Origin: Symbiodinium natans
Taxonomy: Eukaryota; Sar; Dinophyceae; Suessiales; Symbiodiniaceae
Length of the DNA: 64,000 nt
Assembly: GCA_905221605.1 (NCBI GenBank)
Contig: CAJNDS010000137.1
Location: 45,001 to 109,000 of the forward strand
Direction of reading: 5' to 3'
The notes below the pieces were generated by a model, which worked only from the letters and a program-made list of their open reading frames with translations, had not been told where the DNA came from and did no database searches. The position numbers and the translations under genes were made by a program. Every line of letters starts with the position of its first letter. Position 1 is the stretch's first letter. Positions 29,226-38,722 of the stretch are shown in pieces.

Positions 29226-30600
29226 GAAACCTCCCAAACTCAAAGCCCCCCGAGCACATGAAACCCGTATATGGGCCTTAAGTCCTTGAGCAACAAGCCG
29301 CTTGCTAAAGCCTTGCTTCCCAGCCTAAACAAAACCCTAAACCCTACTTAGGCCCTACTTTTAGGCTTGTAGAGTAAGACTGTAGCCTTATTTGGGGTAC
29401 TCATATCCATACTTTCACTACCCTTGAACCTCCAAACAAACCCCAGGCCCCAGACCCCCCCCCCCCCACCCCCCCAAAAAACAAAAAAGAAACGAGCAAA
29501 TTTCCCAGGATCGACCCGGAGCCTACCGCTTTCTAGGCAGCAGCTTGACTCGAAGTTGGTGCGAGCTTGGTTGCGGAGGAGAGGCTGACCCTGAATGAAG
29601 GGTTTAAGGTTCCCTTAATCAAGAATGGTTTGAGGGAACCCAAGTAGCCCATGGTCAAGGAATCTGCCTTGAGCTATACAGGTTCCCTGCTCATGAAGTC
29701 AGGCGCATCTCTTATCCAAATGAGAAGTTTGATGGGAACCTTCGCACCCTAAACCCCGAATCCTAAACCCTAAACCCTAAATCCTAAACCCTAAACCCTA
29801 AACCCTAAACCGAGGTGTCTCGGAGAGACAGGTGTCACGAGGACGCCGTGGGACCCTGGTGGTGGCGTGCAGGAGCGCGTTCAGTCGAGCTCCAAAGCTC
29901 CAAACTCAAGACTTGGCCCTTCAAACCCAACACCCTACGCCCTGAACTTTGAGCCCCAAACCCTAAGCGGAGTGGTTTCGGGTGGGTCAGCAAAAGCCCT
30001 AAACCCCGCCTACGGCCGTAAGACGTAGACCGCTGGCAGGGTCTACGAGCAGCTTGTCCCGCAGGCGCCAGCACACGTCCAGGCAGCACCCGGAACCTTG
30101 CGGCTTTGGGGTTTAGGGTTGAATTCGAATTTTGGGTCTAGGGATTAGGGTTTAATCAGGGTTTAGGGTTTAGGGTTTAGGGTTCAGTTTGGGTCTAGGG
30201 TCTGGGGTCTGTCGGGTTTCCGGTTTAGAGTTTAGGGTAGGTGTTTTGAATTAAGAGTTCATGGTCCAGAATTGTCAGGTTTTGCTCTGGCTAAAGGTCC
30301 GTCAGGGTAACCCTTAGATGGGGATGTTGTTAGTAAGGCCCACTAGGTCAGACTGCAGAGAGGCACAGTGCAGGTCATGCCGTGATTAAGCTGACCGGCA
30401 ATTCGAAGCACACTGGCAAACATATCTGTTGAGGATGCATCTCATAGTTCCCAAGACAAGGGCCAGTGATCTGCAGAAGAGACTCTGGACCCCTAAACCC
30501 TCTAAAACCCCAAATCCCTAAACCCCACCCGAAAATGGTAAGAATCTCCTAGCCCTAAACCCTAAACCCTAAACCCTAAACCCTAAACCCTAAACCATGG
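29226..30600. repeat. Unique spacers with telomeric arrays
   Basis: CCCTAAA repeats at 29333-29345, 29749-29811 and 30551-30596, and TTTAGGG-type at about 30107-30240. No gene was recognised. Confidence 0.6.
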
Positions 30601-30607
30601 TAAACAG

Positions 30608-30696
30608 TTCCAAGCTCAAGGCCGCGGAGGTCGCCGCGTGTGGCTGGGTTCCCTTGGAGACACTCCTGGGGGACTGCGCGAGGCTGGGCATGTTCG
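30608..30696 (+). CDS. Candidate internal exon between telomeric arrays
   Basis: Preceded by AAACAG and followed by GTATCT. One base plus 29 open codons plus one base; the peptide SKLKAAEVAACGWVPLETLL and on looks like real protein. A CCCTAAA array ends 11 bp upstream and TTTAGGG repeats begin 15 bp downstream. The gene is unknown. Confidence 0.45.
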
Positions 30697-30699
30697 GTA

Positions 30700-31426
30700 T
30701 CTTAGTAGTAGGGTTTAGGGTTTAGGGTTTTGGGTTGAGGGTTTCGGGTTGAGGGTTGCGGGTAGAGTGGGTAGCCTTTAACCTTCTTGGGGTAGTATAT
30801 TCACCTTTTTGGGGTAGTATATTAACCTTTTTGGGGTAGTATGTTCCTTATAGCATCCCAAAGGTTAACCTTTAGTTCCCTTAGGATAACAACTAAGGTG
30901 GGCCTGAAACCGACTGGCCGGTTCGTTGTTAGGGTCTAGGGCTGAGGGTTCAGGGCTTTTTGCCAAGTGCCCTGAACAAGGTCCTAGCCAGTTGTGACTA
31001 TCGTTAACACACTTTTTCGACCCCACATATTATAAACATGCAACCCTTCAAGTCCTCAACCCTAAACCCTAAACCCTAAACCCTAAACCCTAAACCCTAA
31101 ACCTGCTCTACGCGGGACTGGGCATTTCGGCATGCATGGCATTGGGTGGTGAGGGCACGCGCAGTTCATACATGTTAGTTCAGGAGCCTGCGCAACTGCC
31201 AATGTCATACCCTGTAGAACCCCGATAGAGGTACCACATCAACCTACACAAGTACCTGCTCAAAACCTAAGCCTAGACCCTCAGCCATGAGCTCTAGACA
31301 TCCCTAAACCTAAGTTCAAGTGAATTTGGATCTTGCCGCTCAGCTGCTCGCATTCCACAGCCAGTGCCGAGTAAAACCCTAATTCAATAGCCGCAGCCAA
31401 AGTACCACACAGAAAGTATCCGAAGC
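30700..31426. repeat. Telomeric runs and a short tandem repeat
   Basis: TTTAGGG at about 30712-30735. About three copies of a 24 bp unit (CTTTTTGGGGTAGTATATT) lie at 30780-30850, and CCCTAAA at 31055-31103. 31104-31426 is unique and may hold the promoter or 5' end of the J-domain gene; no motif was recognised. Confidence 0.55.
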
Positions 31427-32900
31427 ATGCCTGCAAGAGCAAGAGCCAAACATTCAGTAGAAGGTGAGGAGCAGCAGCCTGGTTCGTCATTGAACATGGC
31501 TGCCTCTCAGGGAGTCTCACAGGAAGCGGCCATCGCTGTGCTAGCCATCCTGGGGGCAAGGGATCACTACGCGGCCATCGATGCGCCACGAGATGCTTCT
31601 CTGGCCGAGCTCCGTCGCTGCTACCTCAAAGCCTCAATCCTCGTCCACCCAGACAAGAACTGCCACCCCGACGCCACTCGCGCTTTCCAGCGGGTAGCTG
31701 CAGCCTGGGCCACGCTCGCCGACGAAGACAAGCGCCGCGCCTACGACTATGAGCTTGTGGAGGGAGACCAGAGAATCTCAGCCGCAAGAAGCGCACATGA
31801 TTTGGAAGCAGGGTCTGGTAAAAGTTCGAAGAATATGAGTAGCATGATTAGAAAGTTCATGTTGTTGCTGCGGATCGCTCAAATTCCAGGCGATGACATC
31901 CAGATGACGCCAGAAGAAGCTTTCGCAGCTTTCGCCTTTGCTGCAGCTTGTGCAGCTGGTGGGGCAGGGGGCGCAGGGGCTGCAGTTGGGAATATGGCAG
32001 AGACCTTGTTTTGGGCACAGCAGCTCGGCCAGATGAATGGTTGTGGGCAAGGGCCAGTGTCGCCGATGCCAGCCTTCGGCTTCCCTTCCCCGTGCCCGTA
32101 CGGCCCGTACGTGGCGGCACCAGCGGCGGGCTCTGTGGCTGCGAGCTTCGGGGGCATCGCTCTGTCGGTGGGCCTTTGGTCTGCAGGGCTGGCCATCAGT
32201 ATCGTGGGCTTGCCACGCATTGGCGGTTTTGCTCGGCGCTTGGCGCTGCTGCAAGGGATTAGCCAGGTGGTCATTGTCTCGCAGGTGCCGGCTGTCCGCA
32301 CTGCTGCTTGCACAGCTGCGTCGCTCGGAGCAGCCCGAGTTCAGGAGGCAGCAGGATACTTTGCAGATCAGCATCCACAGATGCTAGGATGCCCAGTAGT
32401 ACCCTTATTCCCTTTTTGGGGGGTTTAGGTTCCCTTATAAACCCCTTTAAGCAAAAAAGGGCACCCCTTTTTAAGCCTTGGTTACTGGGCAGCCTAGGAT
32501 GAGCAGCATCGCCAAGAAGGTGAAGGCTCGGATCTGCGAATCCGCAGATTCACTCCACCACGTCGTGGACAGCCACATCAGCATAGCCGGGGTAGCCGAG
32601 CGGGTGAAGACGCACGGCACCGCGGCAGTCACGAAGGTTCGGAGGCTGGTGGATCAGAGCTGTAAGACTTCCGATATCTGGCCCGGCCAGTCCTGCTTGG
32701 GCTGGAACCCAGAGGCTTAGGGATACTTGGCATTGTTTTTTATTCTTTGGGTACTACAATTCCTCAGAAACAGCGAAAATCACAGTTGTTCTTGGGTTCT
32801 CCAAGTTCAGTATAGGAGGAGAGTGACAGCGAAGAGGAGGACACCTGGTACGTCCAGAACATGAGGCTTCGCAGGCAACGCACCTGGAAGCCGCGTGCAG
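31427..32900 (+). CDS. J-domain (DnaJ/Hsp40-type) protein, three exons rebuilt, 3' end open
   Basis: Exons 31427-32379, 32498-32714 and 32816 to about 32900; phases join without a break (2/1, then 0). Residues 45-110 form a J domain with the HPD motif at 74-76, the site by which J proteins stimulate Hsp70 ATPase. An Ala/Gly-rich and hydrophobic region with possible membrane segments follows (about 165-300). Exon 2 is helical and exon 3 begins with an acidic run (EEESDSEEED) then WYVQNMRLRRQR. No Cys-rich zinc domain is seen, so it is a type III-like J protein. Start: ATG 31427 or 31496, same frame. Exon 3 stays open to 33124 through a tandem repeat, so its true end is unknown. Intron 1 is GA-AG and intron 2 GC-AG, both repeat-family members. 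Confidence 0.8.
32384..32497 (+). mobile_element. Introner element, family II, forming intron 1 of the J-domain gene
   Basis: 114 bp with 15 bp terminal inverted repeats, one mismatch (CTAGGATGCCCAGTA and TACTGGGCAGCCTAG), between two GATG copies (32380-32383, 32498-32501). Removing the first GATG plus the element gives a GA-AG intron (32380-32497) that restores the frame (HPQ-MSSIAKK). The 5' splice site comes from the target duplication and the 3' AG from the element. A second copy lies at 52579-52690. Confidence 0.85.
32715..32815 (+). mobile_element. Repeat-family intron (family V), intron 2 of the J-domain gene
   Basis: A GC-AG intron of 101 bp. Its sequence (CTTAGGGATACTT, GGGTACTA, AATTCCT.AGAAACAGC, TTCAGTATAG) recurs at 42717-42795 and in part at 44788-44883. 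Splicing joins NPE to EEESDSEEED in frame. Confidence 0.7.
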
Positions 32901-32919
32901 GGACCTGGGTACCTTGGGG

Positions 32920-33082
32920 ACTACATGAACCTAAAAAAGGGTCTTGGTTCAGGTGCCTTGATAGGGATCACAGTAGTATAGGGTATCAAAAGGGTTTATG
33001 GTTCATGTCCATTGATAGATATCACAGTGGCATAGGGTATATGACCACAATTTCATGGTTCCTGATTTCGTCCCCAAGCTAC
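32920..33082. repeat. Short tandem duplication after the J-domain gene
   Basis: Two diverged copies of about 55 bp (GGTTCAGGTGCCTTGATAGG and GGTTCATGTCCATTGATAGA, each ending ATAGGGTAT). Confidence 0.55.
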
Positions 33083-33232
33083 ATCCTAAACCCTAAGCCC
33101 CAAACCCTAAACCCTAAACCCTAAACCCTAAACCCTAAACCCTAAACCCTAAACCCTAAACCCTAAACCCTAAACCCTAAACCCTAAACCCTAAACCCTA
33201 AACCCTAAACCCTAAACCCTAAACCCTAAACA
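33083..33232 (-). repeat. CCCTAAA array
   Basis: About 20 units, nearly perfect after the first two. Confidence 0.95.
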
Positions 33233-34447
33233 ACCCTATTAAAAAAAAAGAGTTCCTTTGGTCCCCCAAGCCCAAGGTAAAGCTCTCCAACTTGCAGAGG
33301 GCACGTCACCTGGAAGGCTCCCTCGGTGAGGTTCTCGCATTCGATCGCGACAGCGGCCGATATCTTGTGCAGCTTTTCCCTCTCAAGAATCTTGGTCTAG
33401 AGTTTGGGGTTTGGGGTTTCGGGTTTAGGGTTTGGAGTTCAGGGCTTAGGTCCGAGGTTCGGTCATAAAAAGATACAATTCACCAACCCCAAAAAGGGCC
33501 CCCGCATTATGAGAGGGTTTCTCGGCTACTAAGGAACACACCAAAGGACTCCAGCCCAGAGCCTGACGAGCCACATGAGCCACGTGAGCCGCCCGAGCCA
33601 CCCGTTGTCTCCAAGTTGGTCCTGCTGCAGAATCTGCGGCCGGCCTTCGACCGATCCTCAAAGCCGCCAAGCAGCGAAACTCACTTCATTTGACTCATCT
33701 GACGCTGTGGGAACAAAGGCGTTAAAACACAAATGCGCACACACACACACACATAGCAAGACGGGCTCTTTGAAGGCTTCAAGGCCGAAGCAGGTTCTTG
33801 CGTGTTTGGGTTTCCATGAGTCCCATGAGGACCACTGCAGGCTCGGCACGTTTTTTACACTTCAGGGTTTAGGGTTTCGGGTTCAGGGTTCGGGTTAGTA
33901 GCCCTAAGCTCTAAGCCTCCGAGGCCCGGACCCAAGGCATCTAGAGTAATCTTCGTGCCCTTTACAAAACAAGGTAAGGCGCACTTTCAGTGTTGGGAAT
34001 GTGCGCACTTTTTAAAGGTAGGTATTGCAAATTTAGGGAACCGTCCCTAGGGGTCGATCTTCCTCACAAGTCTGTGGATGAAGTCTCTGCAGGCCCCATA
34101 GCCCTAAACACTATGTCAATGTCCTGAGCCTTAGCCCCCAGAACCACACTCTCCCTAAGCTGAGACCTTCCTTAAGGGCCCCAAGACCCCATGCTTATGG
34201 ACTCTGTATCTCTTTTGGGGCCCGAAAGACCTTGCTTTGCAATTTATAGGGTTTAGGGAGTTTAGGGGTTAGGGGTTCAGGGTTTAGGGGGGGGTCTCGG
34301 GCCCTTAGACCTTTTAGAAAAGCCAAAGCAGCTGGCGCCATCCTCGACCAGCAGTGCAATGTTTTTGCACAACGTTCAAGCAGCGATACCCTAAATCCTA
34401 AACCCTAAACCCCAAACCCCAAACCCTAAACCCTAAACCCTGACCAG
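33233..34447. other. Unique spacer with small telomeric runs
   Basis: TTTAGGG-like runs at 33400-33450 and 34240-34290, CCCTAAA at 34387-34440, and (CA)n at 33737-33753. 33550-33680 is GC-rich, with no recognised product. Confidence 0.5.
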
Positions 34448-34530
34448 GCCATTGCGCTGGTCGGAGCTGCATGGCCCGGTGGGCGCGCCCTGGGACGGCT
34501 TCCCGCACCTGGCCTGGCATTCTGTCTTGG
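34448..34530 (+). CDS. Candidate exon between telomeric arrays
   Basis: Preceded by GACCAG and followed by GTTTAGG. At least two frames are open; the better looking reads PLRWSELHGPVGAPWDGFPH and on. C-type array before, G-type after. Confidence 0.3.
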
Positions 34531-36483
34531 GTTTAGGGTTTAGGGTTTAGGGTTTAGGGTTTAGGGTTTAGGGTTTAGATTTTAGGGTTTAGATTTTAGG
34601 GTTTAGGGCTGAGGGCTTAGGGTTTAGGATGGCTTAGCGTTTAGGATGGTTTGGGGTTTAGGATGGTTTAGGGCTTAGGATGGTTTAGGGCTTAGGAGAT
34701 GGTTTAGGGGGGTTGAGGGTCTGGGGGTTGTAGGGCTCTTAGGGCCTTGAGGGGTTTTAGGTTTTTGGGGGTTTAGGGTTTAGAGTTTAGGGTTTGCTTT
34801 TAGGGTTTTGGGTTTAGGGTTCAAGTTTTTTTTTTTTTGGGAGGGGGGGGGGGGCTTCTTGCAGGTTCACTGGGTGCTTATACTATTTGAAATCGTCAGA
34901 ACTACACTTTGAAACTCCGATGCGCTCGCAGGAACAAAGAAGGGTGCAGCTGTAAGCGGACGTACGGGGGCACGGGTTACGGGGTTTGAGGGCTGAGGGT
35001 TTGCAAGAAAGGGTTTAGGGTTTAGGGTTAGGGTTTAGGGTTTAGGGTTTGGGGTTTAGGGCTTAGGGCTTAGGGTTTAGGGCTTAGGGCTTAAGGTTGC
35101 AGGTATGGAGGCGGGGAGTGCAGCCATGCAGCCAAGAGCCCCTCAAGCCCTCAAGCCCTCAAGCCCAAAGCCCAACCTGCTGTTGCAGAGAGCGCCTGCA
35201 TACACCCTAGCAACCCTGTAAGACCCCATAAACCCAATAAACCCTGTACACCCAGTCTCCCACTGCCCGCAGGTCGGTGGACCTGCCAGTGAGAGAGCTG
35301 CACACCTCTCAGTTGGTCGACGAGGCACGATCCCTAAACCCTAAACGCTATGAAGCCCGAAACCCTTCTGAAGCCCTGAAAACCTGAAAGGGGGTTTACG
35401 AAAATGAGGGACCCCTTTCATAAGGACCCCACACTTGTACCCCCTGATTTCGGCAACCCCCATATCGACCCTCCAGCTAAGACCCGGAAGTTCCGGCTGA
35501 AACAAGCCCGAAAACAAAAAAGCAAAAACACTTTTCGAGCCCTCCACTCGAAAGCTCATAAGCCCCTAGGATCCCGCAACTCGGAGAACGTGGGGTGCTA
35601 CTCACTGCAAGTTGTTGCAAAGAATCAGGCTTCGGGCACAGGATGCGGTGACGAAGTTGCTTGTGTGCGGGGTGACGCTGTGCATATTGGGTTTCGGGTT
35701 AATGACGGCTTTGGGATCAGCTGCTCGGGCAGCACATGGAGCATTTGCACTCCTTGAGTCTTGAGGCCAACAGGAAATCAAGGCGTCCGAGCCATTCCTG
35801 TGCTACTGTTTGCTTAAGAACCCCACAGAAAGAAGCATGGTTTCCTTACACGGGCAGTGAAGGGGTGTTATCCGTTATTTTGGGGGGATTTCTTTTGTAG
35901 ATTGTCTAAATATTGCAAAACTCGTTAATTAAACGATAAAGCCCCAACCTTGCATCCCGGTACCAATGCCAGGACTTCGCACGTCGGCATTTCGTTCTCT
36001 GGGGTCTGACGCTTTGCTGCACCGACAAACAATTCTAATATGCAACTTTAGGGGTAACCCTTGTGAACCTGAGGTGCTGTTTATAGTGTATCGGGTTGAA
36101 AATTCCACAGGCTCGAAAAGTTTTGAGAGCCTGATATTTGGACGCGATAGTTGGACGCGCGTTCGAGTTCGAGAGTTTGAAGCGACACGAGTTTGAAGTT
36201 TGACCGCTTCGAGTTTGAGAGCTTCCCGAGGTTGAACGTTTCGGCTTCGAGGATTTGAGAGGTTCCTAAACCCTTAAACGCAAAATCTTAAACCCCGAAG
36301 CTTTCAAAGCGTCATCTACACGCACGCGACAACGCGTCTCTGGCCCTTCGCGCGCAAACGCCTCATTCGTCTGCGCCCTCAGGGTCCCTGTACCTATATC
36401 CTATGTTCTTGGGCCCTAGAGCTGCTACATCGGAACCCTTTTAAGGCCCAACAATATACTAGACTTACAGGGTTCTTAAGGGA
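34531..36483. repeat. TTTAGGG arrays, then unique spacer
   Basis: Degenerate TTTAGGG at 34531-34830 and 35010-35095, with a short poly-G near 34843. 35100-36480 is unique. GGGGGTTTACGAAAA at about 35391 recurs at about 43132. No gene was recognised. Confidence 0.5.
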
Positions 36484-37132
36484 AACCCTAAACCCTAAAC
36501 CCTAAACCCTAAACCCTAAACCCTAAACCCTAAGGCAGGGTCATGTGGGGTAGGTATCTAGGGCCTTGCGGAAGCTTCGGGGGCCTGACGGAGTAGTGGG
36601 GAGGAATTGGGAACCTTGGGTTACCCTAAACCCTAAACCCTAAACCCTAAACCCTAAACCCCTAACTCTGGTTTAGGGTTCAGGGTTTAGGGCCCCTGAA
36701 ACTTTCGAGCTCGAAATCCGGCCCCGCCGTGTGTGCTCTCATGCGCGTGTGGTTGATCTTAAAGTTTCGAAGTTTCAATCTCCCTTTCGCTTGAAATGCT
36801 GGAAGTCAGAAGTCTGTCAAACTTTGATGCTCTGAACTTTCGAGCTTCAGGTCGTTTGTGCTTTAAGTGTCAGCGTCTTTTCAGTGTTTCAAACTTTGTA
36901 ATGAAGGTTATGAAGATTCGAAGCTGCATAAAGTACACGGGACTACCAAGAACATCAGAAGTAGCAAGAAGTTCTAACAATTGCAAGGAGCCACAGGAAT
37001 ATCGATCAAAGCGGTACCAATAGAGATCGTGATCTTCTGAACACATCCTCAAAACACAAGTTTTGTAACCCTAAAGCCTAAACCCTAACCCTAAACCCTA
37101 AACCCTAAACCCTAAACCCTAAACCCTCCCAG
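36484..37132. repeat. CCCTAAA arrays and unique spacer
   Basis: CCCTAAA at 36484-36532, 36624-36665 and 37070-37128; the middle one meets a TTTAGGG run head on at 36671. No gene was recognised. Confidence 0.55.
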
Positions 37133-37223
37133 GACCCTTGGCATCGTCAACGACTGGCTCGTCAGCACCGGCTTGCGTCGGGAGCCGATCTCCCTGAGCG
37201 CCCAGCCATCCCCTCGGCTCTAA
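37133..37223 (+). CDS. Candidate terminal exon between telomeric arrays
   Basis: Preceded by TCCCAG; one base then TLGIVNDWLVSTGLRREPIS and on, ending in TAA at 37221. The sequence is convincing as protein. A CCCTAAA array ends just before the acceptor and a TTTAGGG array begins 34 bp after the stop. Confidence 0.45.
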
Positions 37224-37256
37224 CTAAAAGGTGAAAAAAAGAGAGCTTGAGCTGAG

Positions 37257-37640
37257 GGGTTTAGGGTTAGGGTTTAGGGTTTAGGGTTTAGGGTTTAGGG
37301 TTTAGGGTTTAGGGTTTAGGGTTTAGGGTTTAGGGTTTAGGGTTTAGGGTTTAGGGTTTAGGGTTTAGGGTTCAGGGTTCAGGGTTCAGGGTTCAGGGTT
37401 CAGGGTTCAGGGTTCAGGGTTCAGGGTTCAGGGTTCAGGGTTCAGGGTTCAGGGTTCAGGGTTCAGGGGTTCAGGGTTCAGGGTTTTAGGGTTTGGGTTT
37501 AGGGTTTTGGGTTTTGGGTTTTGGGTTTTGGGTTTTGGGTTTTGGGTTTTGGGTTTTGGGTTTTGGGTTTTGGGTTTTGGGTTTTGGGTTTTGGGTTTTG
37601 GGTTTTGGGTTTAGGGTTTAGGGTTTAGGGTTTAGGGTAA
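37257..37640 (+). repeat. Three-block telomeric array: TTTAGGG, TTCAGGG, TTTTGGG
   Basis: About 16 units of TTTAGGG (37257-37370), then about 15 of TTCAGGG (37371-37475), then about 15 of TTTTGGG (37505-37611), and back to TTTAGGG. Each block is almost pure. Confidence 0.95.
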
Positions 37641-38357
37641 GGGTTTAATGTTTAGGGCATCCAGGCGAGGACGAGCCTGCTGCAAAAGGGCATAGGGCTC
37701 AGGGTTTAGGGTTTATGTAGGGTCGAGGGTTCATACACCTAGGGGGATAGCCAATTGTGGTGCTTTACTGTAACTTTAGGTCTTTAGCCTTCTTGGGTCT
37801 ATTGGGCTTCCTAGTAAGGCAGCTAAAAATTTAGTTCATAGCTACCCTCCTAAGTGCAGCCAAGAGCCTCTCTACCCTTGAACAAAGGTTAGTGCACCTC
37901 AACTATTGGGACATCTCGGACCCAGAGTAGCCCCTAAGTAGCTGAGTGAGCACACTTTACACTCTTTGGGATACTAGAATCCCCTGTAGAACTCAAAGTG
38001 TACACCTTTTTTGGGGGGGCTTATGAACTCAGCAACTCAGTTCCCTTAGAAGCGCCGAAAAACCAAAATGGGTGCCGCGTTCCTTGGTTACTCTTGTGTC
38101 TAGATTTGTTTTTTTAGAGTTCGGGTTTAGGGTTGAGGGTTTAGGGTTTCGGGTTTAGGGTTTAGGGTTTAGTGGTGTGAGGAGGCCCGCTGCAGAAAGG
38201 GCTTGATGTCGCTCGACAAAAGCCGAGAGGGTTCCATCAGCGTCCCGCTTGCCCCAAAGACATGTAGGGTTTAGGGTTTAGGGTTAAATAGTGCCATAGA
38301 TCCTAATGCTCTTGCGTGGAGTACTTCTGTAAGGGATATTGGAGGCTCGGCGGGGCC
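37641..38357. other. Spacer with a TIR element copy
   Basis: A family VI TIR element lies at 37934-38040 (listed separately). TTTAGGG runs occur at about 38127-38175 and 38265-38285. The rest is unique. Confidence 0.5.
37934..38040 (+). mobile_element. Small TIR element, family VI
   Basis: Shares its length and several blocks (CACTTTACACT, GATACT/GATACA, AGTGTACAC, GCTTATGAACTCAGC) with 52108-52208. In that copy the ends are inverted repeats (CTTAGTAGGTGA against the complement of TCAGCGACTAAG). Confidence 0.6.
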
Positions 38358-38450
38358 ATGGGCAATACCAGCTGCACCAGCGTGGACAAGAATGGCCCGC
38401 AAATGGTGCACACTATGCTCTTTCCAATGTACGTCCTCAAGGCCTGCCAG
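38358..38450 (+). CDS. Candidate first exon with an N-myristoylation-type start
   Basis: ATG then GNTSCTSVDKNGPQ and on, open to at least 38450. MGNTSC fits a myristoylation plus palmitoylation signal. A GTACGT donor lies at about 38429. A CCCTA-type array follows at 38457-38520. It may belong to the ankyrin gene 270 bp downstream or to an unknown gene. Confidence 0.35.
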
Positions 38451-38722
38451 TACCCCACCCTAAACCCTAGACCCTAGACCCTAGACCCTACACCCTAAAC
38501 CCTAAACCCTAAACCCTCAATTCAAAAGTCCCTAAACGGTTCGTAGCACAGGCAGAAGCAGCAACTTCAGGCGGTGAAACAGTGGTTTTCAAGGTATTTG
38601 GGTCCCTTTTATGTTTGTGGCTTTTGGGGTTAGGGTTTTGGGTTTTGGGTTTACGGCAAAAAAAACTGTTGTCTCATGTCTCAGGCTGATCTTGCATGGT
38701 TGCTTGATTGACCCGTCTCGAG

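Noticed and set aside
35341-35757. 117-codon ORF and its minus-strand shadow
   Set aside because: No recognisable domain; unique sequence but no splice or start evidence.
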